Of a stretch of 64,000 nt of DNA, positions 1 to 7,677 are shown piece by piece; positions within the stretch are counted from its first letter, which is position 1, and every line of letters starts with the position of its first letter. Source of the DNA: Limisphaerales bacterium (lineage in GTDB: Bacteria > Verrucomicrobiota > Verrucomicrobiia > Limisphaerales > SXTU01); NCBI GenBank assembly GCA_009773355.1, contig WRPG01000005.1:56914-120913 (forward strand), read 5' to 3'. Under the pieces are notes generated by a model that saw nothing but the letters and a program-made list of their open reading frames with translations, was not told the DNA's origin and did not search any database. Both the position numbers and the translations under genes were made by a program.

Positions 1-1372
1 CTTCGGCTGGCTCGCCGCGTCGTCCCTCCTCGCGGAAACCATCGGCAATCGGCAATCGGCAATCGGCAATTCTTCAAATCCTTCCGCCGCCAAACCCCCG
101 CTTTTCACGCCCCGCGCCAAGCGCGTCATCTTCCTCTTCATGAAGGGCGGTCCGTCGCACATGGACACCTTCGATCCCAAGCCGCTCCTCGACCGCGACG
201 ACGGCAAGCCCTTCCCCGGCGCGAAGCCCCGCGTGCAGTTCGCCGCCACCGGCGAACTGCTCAAGTCGCCGTGGAAGTTCCAGAACTACGGCCAGTCCGG
301 CCTGCCCGTCAGCGAGCTGTTCCCGCACGTCGCGCAGTGCATTGACGACCTCTGCATCCTCCGCTCCTGCCACGGCACGAACCCCGCCCACGGCGGCGCG
401 CTCCTCAAGCTTCACACCGGCAGCGACAACTTCGTCCGCCCCAGCATGGGCGCGTGGGTCAACTACGGCCTCGGCTCGGAGAACCAAAACCTCCCCGGCT
501 TCATCACCATCTGCCCCACGCTCGCGCACGGCGGCGTGAACAACTGGGGCGCGGCCTTCCTGCCCGCGTGGACGCAGGGCACGCCCATCGGCAACGCCGC
601 CGTCCCCTCCGACAAGGCGCTCGTCCGCTACATCACCCCGCGCCTCGCCGCCAGCGAGCAGCGGCAGCAGCTCGACCTGCTCGCCGCGATGAACCGCGAC
701 CACCTCGCGCAGACCGGCCCGAACCAGGCGTTGGAAGGCCGCCTCAACTCCTTCGAGCTGGCGTTCCGCATGCAGATGGCGATGCCCGAGGCACAGGAAA
801 TTTCCCGCGAATCCGAAGCCACGAAGAAACTCTACGGCCTCGACGACAAGGTCACGGAGAACTTCGGTCGCCAATGCCTCATGGCCCGGCGCTTCGCCGA
901 ACGCGGCGTGCGCTTCATCCAGGTCACGCACAGCGACGGCGACGTGCAATGGGACCAGCACGGCAACCTCCGCAAAGGCCACACGAAGAACGCCGCCGAG
1001 GTGGACCGCCCCATCGCCGGCCTGTTGAAGGACTTGAAAGCCCGCGGCCTGCTGCAGGACACGCTCGTCCTCTGGGGCGGCGAGTTTGGCCGCACCCCCG
1101 CCGCGCAGGGCGGCCGCGACGGTCGCGACCACAACCCCGAGGGCTTCACCATGTGGATGGCCGGCGGCGGCGTGAAACCCGGCCTCGCCTACGGCGCGAC
1201 CGACGACTACGGCTGGTTCGCCGCCGAGAACAAGATTCACATCCACGACCTGCACGCCACGCTCCTCGCGCTGCTGGGCATGGACCACGAGCACCTCACC
1301 TACCGCCACGCCGGCCGCGACTTCCGCCTGACGGACGTGCAGGGGCATGTGGTGAAGGATATCTTCGGCTGA
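1..1372 (+). CDS. DUF1501 domain protein, 5' end outside window
   Basis: The frame is open from base 2, so the N-terminus (probably a Tat signal) lies outside the window; 456 residues are visible. The alkaline-phosphatase/sulfatase-like DUF1501 family is shown by GGPSHMDTFDP near visible residue 49 and by the late GGEFGRTP and GRDHNPEGFTMWMAGGG motifs. In Planctomycetes and Verrucomicrobia these exported proteins usually pair with DUF1549/DUF1553 cytochrome-like proteins; the partner would be upstream. No catalytic activity is established. Visible residues 14-24 are encoded by a tandem heptamer repeat (41-68), which looks like repeat DNA captured into the frame. Confidence 0.85.
   Translation, partial: FGWLAASSLLAETIGNRQSAIGNSSNPSAAKPPLFTPRAKRVIFLFMKGGPSHMDTFDPKPLLDRDDGKPFPGAKPRVQFAATGELLKSPWKFQNYGQSGLPVSELFPHVAQCIDDLCILRSCHGTNPAHGGALLKLHTGSDNFVRPSMGAWVNYGLGSENQNLPGFITICPTLAHGGVNNWGAAFLPAWTQGTPIGNAAVPSDKALVRYITPRLAASEQRQQLDLLAAMNRDHLAQTGPNQALEGRLNSFELAFRMQMAMPEAQEISRESEATKKLYGLDDKVTENFGRQCLMARRFAERGVRFIQVTHSDGDVQWDQHGNLRKGHTKNAAEVDRPIAGLLKDLKARGLLQDTLVLWGGEFGRTPAAQGGRDGRDHNPEGFTMWMAGGGVKPGLAYGATDDYGWFAAENKIHIHDLHATLLALLGMDHEHLTYRHAGRDFRLTDVQGHVVKDIFG
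41..68 (+). repeat. tandem heptamer array ATCGGCA x4 (in frame)
   Basis: Four perfect copies of ATCGGCA. They lie inside the DUF1501 reading frame and encode an IGNRQSAIGNS-like stretch. No complementary second arm is visible within the window. Confidence 0.85.
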
Positions 1373-1560
1373 ACGCGCGGTGCGCTTCTCGTCTCGCCAA
1401 CCAATATGTCAATGAGAATTTGGTCAGTCGGTTTTGGCGTGGCGAAGTAAACGTGGGGTGGGGGGTGTCCTTGCGCAAGGATCACAAATGCCGGAGCGCA
1501 GATTCTCCTGAGCGAGCTTGCCTTCCCTAAATCGGAGCGCAGCATCTTAGCCAACTTCAT

Positions 1561-2364
1561 ATGCACACCAACCAACAGCCACCGGACTACGCTCGCTACC
1601 TCGGCATTGATTACTCGGGGGCAAGAACTCCAATCAGCAGCCTGCGCGGCTTGCGAATGTATTTGGCTCTCGGCAGTGATGAGCCGTGCGAGGTAAAGCC
1701 GCCGCCTGGACTCAAGCGATACTGGACTCGTCGTGGGGTAGCGGAATACCTGATCACGGTGCTGCGAGAGTCCCCGCGAACGATCGTGGGAATTGATCAC
1801 GGCTTCTCATTTCCGCTGGCCTATTTCAACGAACATAAGATCAGAGGCGGTTGGGACGCGTTGCTTGGCTATTTTCTGGCGCACTGGCCGACGCATGAGG
1901 ATTCGGTTTGGGTAGATCACGTTCGTTACGGGCTTGGTGGCCAGATGAGGCAGCGGACTGGAGATTCCAAGTGGCGCAGGCTTTGCGAACTCCGCGTCAA
2001 GGGTGCCAAATCGGTGTTTCATTTCGACTGTCAGGGCTCAGTGGCGAAGTCAACCCATGCAGGCCTGCCTTGGCTGAGGCGATTGCGTTCCAGCAAGGGA
2101 GTGAACTCGCACTTCTGGCCGCTTGATGGCTGGGAACCGCCGCCCGGCGGACATACGGTGGCTGAGGTTTATCCCTCCTTGTGGCGCGGGCGATACCCCG
2201 TGCAAGACAGCAGGACGGCAGACCAACAAGACGCCTACACCGTTGCCAAGTGGCTACAGGAGGCGGACCTCTCCGGGAAACTACAAAAGGCGTTCGCTCC
2301 TAACGTATCCATGAAGGAGAGAGTGCTGGGGCGGGTCGAGGGATGGATTTTAGGCGTCGGTTGA
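1561..2364 (+). CDS. DUF429-like predicted RNase H-fold protein
   Basis: 267 residues. The pattern fits the DUF429 predicted-nuclease family: GIDYSG (residues 15-20) as the first acidic strand, GIDHGFSFP (77-85), EVYPSLW (202-208) and DQQDAY (221-226). The acidic residues are arranged as in RNase H-like folds. The substrate is unknown. Base composition is less GC-rich than the flanking genes, consistent with transfer. It stands alone, with 188 bp of featureless sequence upstream. The family assignment rests on motif recognition only. Confidence 0.6.
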   Translation: MHTNQQPPDYARYLGIDYSGARTPISSLRGLRMYLALGSDEPCEVKPPPGLKRYWTRRGVAEYLITVLRESPRTIVGIDHGFSFPLAYFNEHKIRGGWDALLGYFLAHWPTHEDSVWVDHVRYGLGGQMRQRTGDSKWRRLCELRVKGAKSVFHFDCQGSVAKSTHAGLPWLRRLRSSKGVNSHFWPLDGWEPPPGGHTVAEVYPSLWRGRYPVQDSRTADQQDAYTVAKWLQEADLSGKLQKAFAPNVSMKERVLGRVEGWILGVG

Positions 2365-2378
2365 AACGTCAACGCCCG

Positions 2379-2453
2379 CTACCAGTGCATCACAAACCCG
2401 CCGTCCACATCGAGGGTCTGGCCGGTGACTTGGGCGGCGCAATCGGAGGAGCG
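2379..2453 (-). pseudogene. 3'-terminal fragment of an SDR gene
   Basis: Read on the minus strand this encodes SSDCAAQVTGQTLDVDGGF followed by VMHW and a stop. It closely matches the end of the intact SDR at 3255-4064, which reads SSDRTAQVTGQTLNVDGGF then VMHW. Nucleotide identity to 3255-3329 is high, including silent positions. Upstream of this fragment the similarity ends abruptly and the toxin-antitoxin module begins. Confidence 0.8.
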
Positions 2454-2471
2454 GGCGACTAGGCTTTCTGG

Positions 2472-2496
2472 AATTCTGGCTAGACAGGCCAGAATT
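2472..2496. promoter_or_regulatory. palindromic operator candidate of the TA operon
   Basis: Perfect 9-bp inverted repeat AATTCTGGC / GCCAGAATT with a 7-bp spacer, ending 19 bp before the chosen antitoxin ATG. Phd/YefM antitoxins typically bind such palindromes to autoregulate. The assignment to this regulator is inference. Confidence 0.55.
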
Positions 2497-2515
2497 GATG
2501 GGCAAACGTCCCGGC

Positions 2516-2767
2516 ATGAAAAACACTTGGCAATTGCAGGAGGCCAAGAACCAGTTGAGCCTCGTGGTCGAGGACGCGCTGACCAAAGGCCCGCAGACCA
2601 TCACGCGCCACGGCGAGCCGGTGGTGGTCGTGATGGCGGTGAAGGATTTCAAACAAGCCAGCAAGCCACGAAGGAAGCTGTCCGAGTTCCTTGCCAACTC
2701 GCCGTTGAAAGGCTCGGGCATCAATCTCGAACGCGTCCGTGATTTTCCCCGCGAGGTGAAGCTGTGA
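2516..2767 (+). CDS. Phd/YefM-family antitoxin
   Basis: 83 residues from this ATG; an in-frame ATG at 2498 would add six. The N-terminus (KNTWQLQEAKNQLSLVVEDA, then ITRHGEPVVVV) is the classic prevent-host-death DNA-binding fold. The C-terminus (KLSEFLANSPLKGSGI) matches the tail that neutralises PIN toxins. It overlaps the toxin start by 4 bp (GTGA), so the two are translationally coupled. The start at 2516 was chosen because family members begin a few residues before the conserved W.LQEAK. Confidence 0.85.
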   Translation: MKNTWQLQEAKNQLSLVVEDALTKGPQTITRHGEPVVVVMAVKDFKQASKPRRKLSEFLANSPLKGSGINLERVRDFPREVKL

Positions 2768-3180
2768 GCTGGTTGTTGGACACGAACGTCCTTTCCGAAC
2801 CCCACCAGCGGACGCCGAATCGCAAGGTGATGGACTGGCTCGACGCGCAGCCGGAGGCAGAGATGTTCGTGTGCGCCATCACGCTTGGCGAACTGCAAAG
2901 CGGAGCCGCACGGCTGCCGGAAGGCCCCAAGCGTCGCCGCCTGCTCAACTGGCTCAACAACGACCTGCGGCAGCGGTTCGCCGGGCGTATCCTGCCGGTG
3001 GACGAGCGCGTCAGCCTCGCGTGGGGCAACTTGCTGGCGGCCAACTGGCGGCAACCCTTGCCGACCGTTGACAGTCTGATTGCTGCAACCGCATTAGCCC
3101 ACGGCCTGACCCTCGCCACGCGCAACACACAGGACATGGCGCGAACGGGAGCGAGCTTGTTCAATCCGTGGGAGGAGTAG
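2764..3180 (+). CDS. vapC: PIN-domain toxin, VapC/FitB-like
   Basis: 138 residues, GTG start inside the antitoxin stop. PIN-domain acidic residues are in place: D6 (LLDTNVLSE), E43 (LGELQSG), D103 (PTVDSLIAATA) and a distal N121/D124. Such toxins are Mg-dependent ribonucleases held inactive by the cognate antitoxin. All active-site residues are present, so the toxin looks functional. Its TAG stop is also the outer end of the inverted repeat 3177-3250. Confidence 0.88.
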   Translation: MSWLLDTNVLSEPHQRTPNRKVMDWLDAQPEAEMFVCAITLGELQSGAARLPEGPKRRRLLNWLNNDLRQRFAGRILPVDERVSLAWGNLLAANWRQPLPTVDSLIAATALAHGLTLATRNTQDMARTGASLFNPWEE

Positions 3181-3250
3181 CTCGACATTCCAATGTCGAG
3201 CTGGTTGCGGTGCCGCGCGCAGCATTCTCGACATTGGAATGTCGAGCTAC
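3177..3250. repeat. paired REP-like inverted repeat
   Basis: Two perfect 24-bp arms (3177-3200 and 3227-3250) are exact reverse complements and end in GTAG/CTAC. Each arm holds its own near-palindrome (CTCGACATT / AATGTCGAG). The left end supplies the vapC stop codon. It lies between convergent vapC and the SDR and could act as a bidirectional terminator. Confidence 0.9.
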
Positions 3251-3254
3251 GCGA

Positions 3255-4064
3255 CTACCAGTGCATCACAAACCCGCCGTCCACGTTGAGGGTCTGACCG
3301 GTGACTTGGGCGGTGCGGTCGGAGGAGAGGAAGATGACCATGTTCGCGATGTCCTCGGGCGTCTGCCAGCGGCCCAGCGGGAGCAGCGCGCAGATTTTGT
3401 CGCCGGCCCATTCTTCGTAGGTGCGGCGTTTGTCGGGCGGCTGCTGGTCGTGCCATGCGCGCCAGACGGATTCATTGAGCGGCGTTTTCACCATGCCGGG
3501 GCAGACGGTGTTCACGCGGATGCCGTGCGGCGCGAGGTCCTTGGCGAGGCACTGCGCGAAGTTGATGTTCGCCGCCTTGGACGCGCTGTAGGGCGGATCG
3601 GTCTGCGAGCCGATCTGCCCGGCGACGGACGCGAGGAAGACCAGCGTGCCGCGCTTCCGCTCGACGAGGCGCGGCGCGACGACGTGCGCGAGGTTCACCA
3701 TGCCCATCACGTTCACCTCGAAGACGCGCGGCCAGTCGGCGGGCGTGAGGTTCGTGAAGGGGAAGCCGAACTTGCCGGAGCCGATGGCGGCGGCGTGGGC
3801 GAGGTGCTCGATGGGGCCAAGCTGCGCTTCCGTCGTGGCGAGCGCGGCCTCGATGGTCTCACGCCGCGTCACGTCCACGACGCAGCCGAGGGCGGGGACT
3901 TGATGTGCGTCGGAGAGTTCGCGGGCAACGTCAATGACCTTGGGCGACACATCCCACAGCGCGACCTTGCAGCCTTCGCTGGCGAAGAGTTCCGCAATGG
4001 CGCGACCAATGCCGCTGGCTCCGCCAGTGACGACGGCGACGTGGTCCGTGAGGTTGAGTTGCAT
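3255..4064 (-). CDS. short-chain dehydrogenase/reductase
   Basis: 269 residues of the classical SDR family: TGGASGIG at residues 13-20 (NAD(P) binding), S146, and YSASK with Y159/K163 as the catalytic triad, then the CPGMVKTP loop and a C-terminal DGGFVMHW. The substrate cannot be read from sequence. The frame stays open far upstream, but MQLNLTDHVAVVTGG is the family N-terminus, so the start is at 4064. A second copy of its last 25 codons lies at 2379-2453 beyond the toxin-antitoxin genes. Confidence 0.88.
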   Translation of the reverse strand: MQLNLTDHVAVVTGGASGIGRAIAELFASEGCKVALWDVSPKVIDVARELSDAHQVPALGCVVDVTRRETIEAALATTEAQLGPIEHLAHAAAIGSGKFGFPFTNLTPADWPRVFEVNVMGMVNLAHVVAPRLVERKRGTLVFLASVAGQIGSQTDPPYSASKAANINFAQCLAKDLAPHGIRVNTVCPGMVKTPLNESVWRAWHDQQPPDKRRTYEEWAGDKICALLPLGRWQTPEDIANMVIFLSSDRTAQVTGQTLNVDGGFVMHW

Positions 4065-4145
4065 TGCCGCGAGTGTGAGCAAGGCGGGGAAAATGGCAAA
4101 CGAATGGGGACAAACGAATGACTGTATCCGAGGCGGCGTTTGGAC

Positions 4146-4247
4146 GTGCCGGCGGTTTGCAACCGCCGTGTTGCGGGTGGATGGCTCGGATGCCTCTGCC
4201 TCCTGTTCTACTGTGGGCCACAGACGGCGGTTGCATACCGCCGGCAC
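4146..4247. repeat. paired REP-like inverted repeat (GTGCCGGCGG type)
   Basis: Arms 4146-4169 and 4224-4247 match at 23 of 24 positions as reverse complements. Each is itself a palindrome (GGCGGTTTGCAACCGCC type). The same arm recurs singly at 5955-5978. Confidence 0.88.
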
Positions 4248-4251
4248 GGCT

Positions 4252-5676
4252 TCAACCAAACAGCGGTGCGAGCGGGCGGCCTTCTTCGAGAAGGTTGTAA
4301 GGGCGACCTTGGAGGTCGGTGGCTTCGAGGTTCTCGATGCCCATCGCGTGATAGACGGTCTTGGCGATGTCCTCGGGGCCGACAGGGTTGTCAGCCGGAT
4401 ACTCGCCGCGCGGGTCGGTCTGGCCATAGACTTGGCCGCCGCGGATGCCGCCGCCGGCCATCACCACGCTCATGCAGGCGGTCCAGTGGTCGCGTCCGGC
4501 GGCAACTTTTCCGCGCGTGCGCGGGTCGCCGACCTTGGGCTTGCGGCCCATCTCGCTGGTCACGAGCACGAGCGTTGAGTCGAGCAGGCCGCGCTGGCTC
4601 AGGTCTTCGAGCAACGCGGAGTAACCCCGGTCGAACTCGGGCAGCAAATCTTCCTTCAGGCAGGCGAAGTTGTTCCCGTGTGTGTCCCAGCCGCCGCCGC
4701 TCAGGCATTTCTTGGCGATGTTCTCGTCGCTCTCCGCCCAGAAGACGGTGATGAACGGCACGCCCGCCTCGACAAGCCGTCGCGCCATGAGCAGGCCCAT
4801 GCCGTTGATGGTCCGGCCGTAGCGGTCGAGTGTCGCGGGCTTTTCCGTCGCGATGTCGAACGCGCCCGCCGTCGCGCTGGAGGCGAGGAGGGAGAAGGCC
4901 TTCTCCTGCTGGCGGACGTAATTGTTGACGATGGCCTCGTGGTCCAGCTCGCGGCGCGCGGAGTTGACCGCGTCAAGCAACGCGCGGCGGTCGCCCATGC
5001 GCGCGTGGGTCATGCCCGCGTCGAGCGTGAGCGTGGGCGCGGTGAAGCGCAGCGGCTCGTCGCGGTTGCCGGCGACGAAGAAGGGGTCGAACTCCATGCC
5101 GAGCCGGCCCGCGAACTGCCCCGGCCGCGTGTAGGGCGCGCGGCTGGGCTTGAAGGGCAGCGTGACGACCTGCGGCATCTTCGGGTGCGGCGGACGCTTC
5201 GCGCCAATCACGCAGCCTATGGAAGGCCAGTCGGTCGCGTAAGGCCGGCGGTCGTTGCCCTCGCGCTTGAAGGTCGCGTCGGGTGCGTGGCCGGTGAGGT
5301 TGTAGTAGTAGCCCGCGTGGTGGTCGCCGGTGGCACGCCCGTAGTCCGTCAGGCCGTTGACGATGGCGAGGTGATGTCCCTGCTTCGCAGTCAGCGGCAG
5401 GTGCTCGCAGATGTTCACGCCCGGCGCGGAAGTGCGGATGGGCTTGAACTCGCCGCGATACTCGACCGGCGCGTCCGGCTTCATGTCCCACATGTCAATG
5501 TGCGAGGAGCCGCCGCAGAGGAAGAAGAGGATGGTGGACTTCGCCGGCTGCTTGCGCGGCGCGAGTTGCGCGGTGCCGAGGGTGGAACTCCCGAAGCTCA
5601 ACCCCGCCAGTCCCGTGGTGGACGCCGCGATGAACGCGCGTCGGCTCATGGCCGGGGAGAACAGCGGGGCTTGCAT
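4252..5676 (-). CDS. Tat-exported DUF1501 protein
   Basis: 474 residues. The N-terminus has a twin-arginine signal (MSRRAFIAASTTGLAGLSFG), followed by CGGSSHIDMWDMKP, the DUF1501 metal-site-like motif. Later parts include GGGWDTHGNNF, TSEMGRKPKVGD and GRDHWTACMSVVMAGGG. It is a full-length relative of the protein at the left window edge, but no DUF1549/DUF1553 partner lies beside it. The start is either 5676 or the internal ATG at 5649 that begins directly at MSRRAF; neither has a clear ribosome site. Biochemical role unknown. Confidence 0.85.
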   Translation of the reverse strand: MQAPLFSPAMSRRAFIAASTTGLAGLSFGSSTLGTAQLAPRKQPAKSTILFFLCGGSSHIDMWDMKPDAPVEYRGEFKPIRTSAPGVNICEHLPLTAKQGHHLAIVNGLTDYGRATGDHHAGYYYNLTGHAPDATFKREGNDRRPYATDWPSIGCVIGAKRPPHPKMPQVVTLPFKPSRAPYTRPGQFAGRLGMEFDPFFVAGNRDEPLRFTAPTLTLDAGMTHARMGDRRALLDAVNSARRELDHEAIVNNYVRQQEKAFSLLASSATAGAFDIATEKPATLDRYGRTINGMGLLMARRLVEAGVPFITVFWAESDENIAKKCLSGGGWDTHGNNFACLKEDLLPEFDRGYSALLEDLSQRGLLDSTLVLVTSEMGRKPKVGDPRTRGKVAAGRDHWTACMSVVMAGGGIRGGQVYGQTDPRGEYPADNPVGPEDIAKTVYHAMGIENLEATDLQGRPYNLLEEGRPLAPLFG

Positions 5677-5776
5677 GGTCGGGGAATCTGACGCGGGCGG
5701 GCGGGAAGTCAATCAAGCGGAGTCGGTGCGTGCCGGCGGAGCGCATCTCACGTTCTTCCATTCAGACACTTTCTCT

Positions 5777-5923
5777 CATTAGCACCCGGCTGAAGCCGGG
5801 TGTCAGGAGCGGAAATTTCAGGAAACGGTTTCAACCGTTTCCCGGAGCCCTTCGGGGCAAAGCCGTTGAAACGGCTTTGCCCGGCCGCGCCCGCCTTCAC
5901 CCGGCTGAAGCCGGGTGCTAATG
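5777..5923. repeat. nested REP-like inverted repeat
   Basis: Outer 26-bp arms (5777-5802, 5898-5923) read CATTAGCACCCGGCTGAAGC on the left and the complement on the right, differing only at the palindrome centre. Inside lie two further palindromes, GAAACGGTTTCAACCGTTTC and AAGCCGTTGAAACGGCTT. With 5955-5978 it fills the 305-bp gap upstream of the DUF1501 gene; no gene is visible there. Confidence 0.88.
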
Positions 5924-5954
5924 AAAAGGTGCAAATAAGTGACATGCCCCACGG

Positions 5955-5978
5955 ACGGCGGTTGCAAACCGCCGGCAC
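5955..5978. repeat. solitary REP-like arm
   Basis: A 24-bp palindromic arm nearly identical to the right arm at 4224-4247. It lies 3 bp beyond the stop codon of the beta-helix gene, where it could act as a terminator stem. No second arm is evident. Confidence 0.8.
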
Positions 5979-5981
5979 GGG

Positions 5982-7577
5982 TCACTTCGCTTCGATGACC
6001 AGCTCACGCACGTTCCCGCCGACGATTTCGTTCTCCGCGACTTGGGGTGGGGCGGCTGGCTTCTTCACGCGGAAGGCGACACTGGCAGCGTCCTTCACGA
6101 CATTCTTCCGCGCCACGACCGTCGCACTCTCGGCCACCAAGGCACTGCGCCAGCCCTCGAAGCGGTTGTCAACCAACTCAACTCTCGCCCCAGCCAGCGC
6201 CCAGACCGCCTGTCCCGGCGGCCCGCCCTTGCGCGGCAGCGCGATGAACTGGTTGCCCGCCGCCCGCACGTCGCCCGCCAGGCGCAGGCTCGCGACGCCT
6301 CCGCCGCGCAGCACGTTGTTCGTGAAGGCCGCCGTCGCGCCCGCCGCGACCATCACGAGCGGCGGCAAGCCCTCGGTGCGGGTGAGTTCGTTGCCGGTCG
6401 CGGCGATGTTCCAGCCCGCGTTCACGCCAAGCGCGACGGCGGCGTTTTCGAGCAGGCGGTTGCCGGTGAGCGTCGCGGTGTTGGTTTTGCCGCCCGCGAG
6501 GCCGATGCCGGCGGACTTGTTCAACCGGCACAGGTTGCTGATGACCTGCGTGCCGTGCCCGGTCATCAGGCCGATGCCCGCATCGCCGTTCTCGAAGCAC
6601 TCGTTGCCGAGGATGAGCGGCCGCGCGTGGTCGCGCGCGCCGATGCCCGCGAGCAGGTTGCGATGGCAGCGGTTGAAGCGCAGCACCGGTTCGGCCTCCT
6701 CCTCGACGCCGATGCCCGCCATGCCGTTGGCGAAACAGTCGTTGCGCTCGACGATGGGCCGCGTGGTCGCCCCCGTGCGGATGCCGATGCCGGCGCGGCG
6801 GTTGTCATTGCAGACATTGAACCGCACGGTTGGAGACGCGCCCTCGCTGATGCCGATGCCCGCGCGGATGTTGCCGAAGCAGCGGTTCGACTCGACCAGC
6901 GGGCTGGCGTTCTCGTGGCCGATGCCGGCGAAGAAGTTCTCGAAGCAGGTGTTGCCCCGGATGACCGCCGTCGAGCCGTTCATCGAGCCGATGCCGCCGC
7001 CCATGTTGCGAAGGCAGACGTTGCTCACGACAAGCGGCGAACACTCCGCGCCCGGCGCGCCCGTGATGGCGATGCCCGTGTAGCCCGTGTGCCGCACGAT
7101 GTTGTTCCGCACCTCGCAGCTCACCCCGCGCACGCTCACGCCCGCGACGCCCGGCGCGCCGATGTGCTCGTGCGGCTGCTCGTTGCCGCGCGTGGCGAAA
7201 TGCCGGTTCCACTCCGCGTCATCGTAGTGCCCGACGTTCGCGACGGTGAAGCCATCGAGCACCGCGCCCGCCGCCATCTCGACGCCCGCGCGCGGCTCAG
7301 GCGTGCCGCCGCCGTCAATCACCGTTGCCTCCGCGCGGGCCAGACCGGTCTTGCCGGGCGCGTCGTTGCCCGCGCTGCGCAAGGTGACGCCCGCCTTCAA
7401 TTTCACGCGCTCGCGATAAGTTCCCGCCGCGACCAGCACGGTGTCGCCCGCCTTCGCGGCATCCACGGCGAGTTGGATTTGCCGGTGGTCCTCCGGCACG
7501 CGCACGGTGGCGGCGGGCAACGGCGCGGCGAGCAACAGCAAGGCGAACAATCCCGTCGGCAGTGGGTTCATTGGCAA
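5982..7577 (-). CDS. secreted right-handed beta-helix protein
   Basis: 531 residues with a signal peptide (residues 1-23, LPTGLFALLLLAAPLPAA). It opens with VRVPEDHRQIQLAVDAAKAGDTVLVAAGTY, the usual start of pectate-lyase/NosD-like parallel beta-helices. About a dozen degenerate rungs of roughly 22-24 residues follow, of the form GI(G)..GA.P.V..N.C..N..AGIG. No catalytic residues can be assigned; such proteins bind or cut polysaccharide or are structural. It is separated from the giant secreted gene by 100 bp holding a strong hairpin. An ATG two codons in (7571) is an alternative start. Confidence 0.85.
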   Translation of the reverse strand: MPMNPLPTGLFALLLLAAPLPAATVRVPEDHRQIQLAVDAAKAGDTVLVAAGTYRERVKLKAGVTLRSAGNDAPGKTGLARAEATVIDGGGTPEPRAGVEMAAGAVLDGFTVANVGHYDDAEWNRHFATRGNEQPHEHIGAPGVAGVSVRGVSCEVRNNIVRHTGYTGIAITGAPGAECSPLVVSNVCLRNMGGGIGSMNGSTAVIRGNTCFENFFAGIGHENASPLVESNRCFGNIRAGIGISEGASPTVRFNVCNDNRRAGIGIRTGATTRPIVERNDCFANGMAGIGVEEEAEPVLRFNRCHRNLLAGIGARDHARPLILGNECFENGDAGIGLMTGHGTQVISNLCRLNKSAGIGLAGGKTNTATLTGNRLLENAAVALGVNAGWNIAATGNELTRTEGLPPLVMVAAGATAAFTNNVLRGGGVASLRLAGDVRAAGNQFIALPRKGGPPGQAVWALAGARVELVDNRFEGWRSALVAESATVVARKNVVKDAASVAFRVKKPAAPPQVAENEIVGGNVRELVIEAK

Positions 7578-7630
7578 GTCGGACGCACGGGAAGGGGGCT
7601 GGCATCAGGTTGCCGCGTGCAAACCGCTCT

Positions 7631-7674
7631 CGTCGTCCGGCGGCGCGCTGGGGACAGCGCGCCGCCGGACGACG
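7631..7674. terminator. perfect 20-bp stem, likely terminator of the giant gene
   Basis: Perfect 20-bp inverted repeat with a GGGA loop, starting 3 bp after the stop of the 1881-residue protein. The stem is almost pure GC and lacks a U-tract, so it is either a repeat-derived processing/termination stem or another REP-like element. Confidence 0.6.
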
Positions 7675-7677
7675 GCT

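Noticed and set aside
2465..2500. The AATTCTGGC palindrome as a transposon end
   Set aside because: No matching terminal copy or transposase nearby; its place before the antitoxin start fits an operator better.
3255..4427. SDR with a 121-residue N-terminal extension
   Set aside because: The extra residues lie in the REP-like element 4146-4247 and past the DUF1501 stop; the family start is at 4064.
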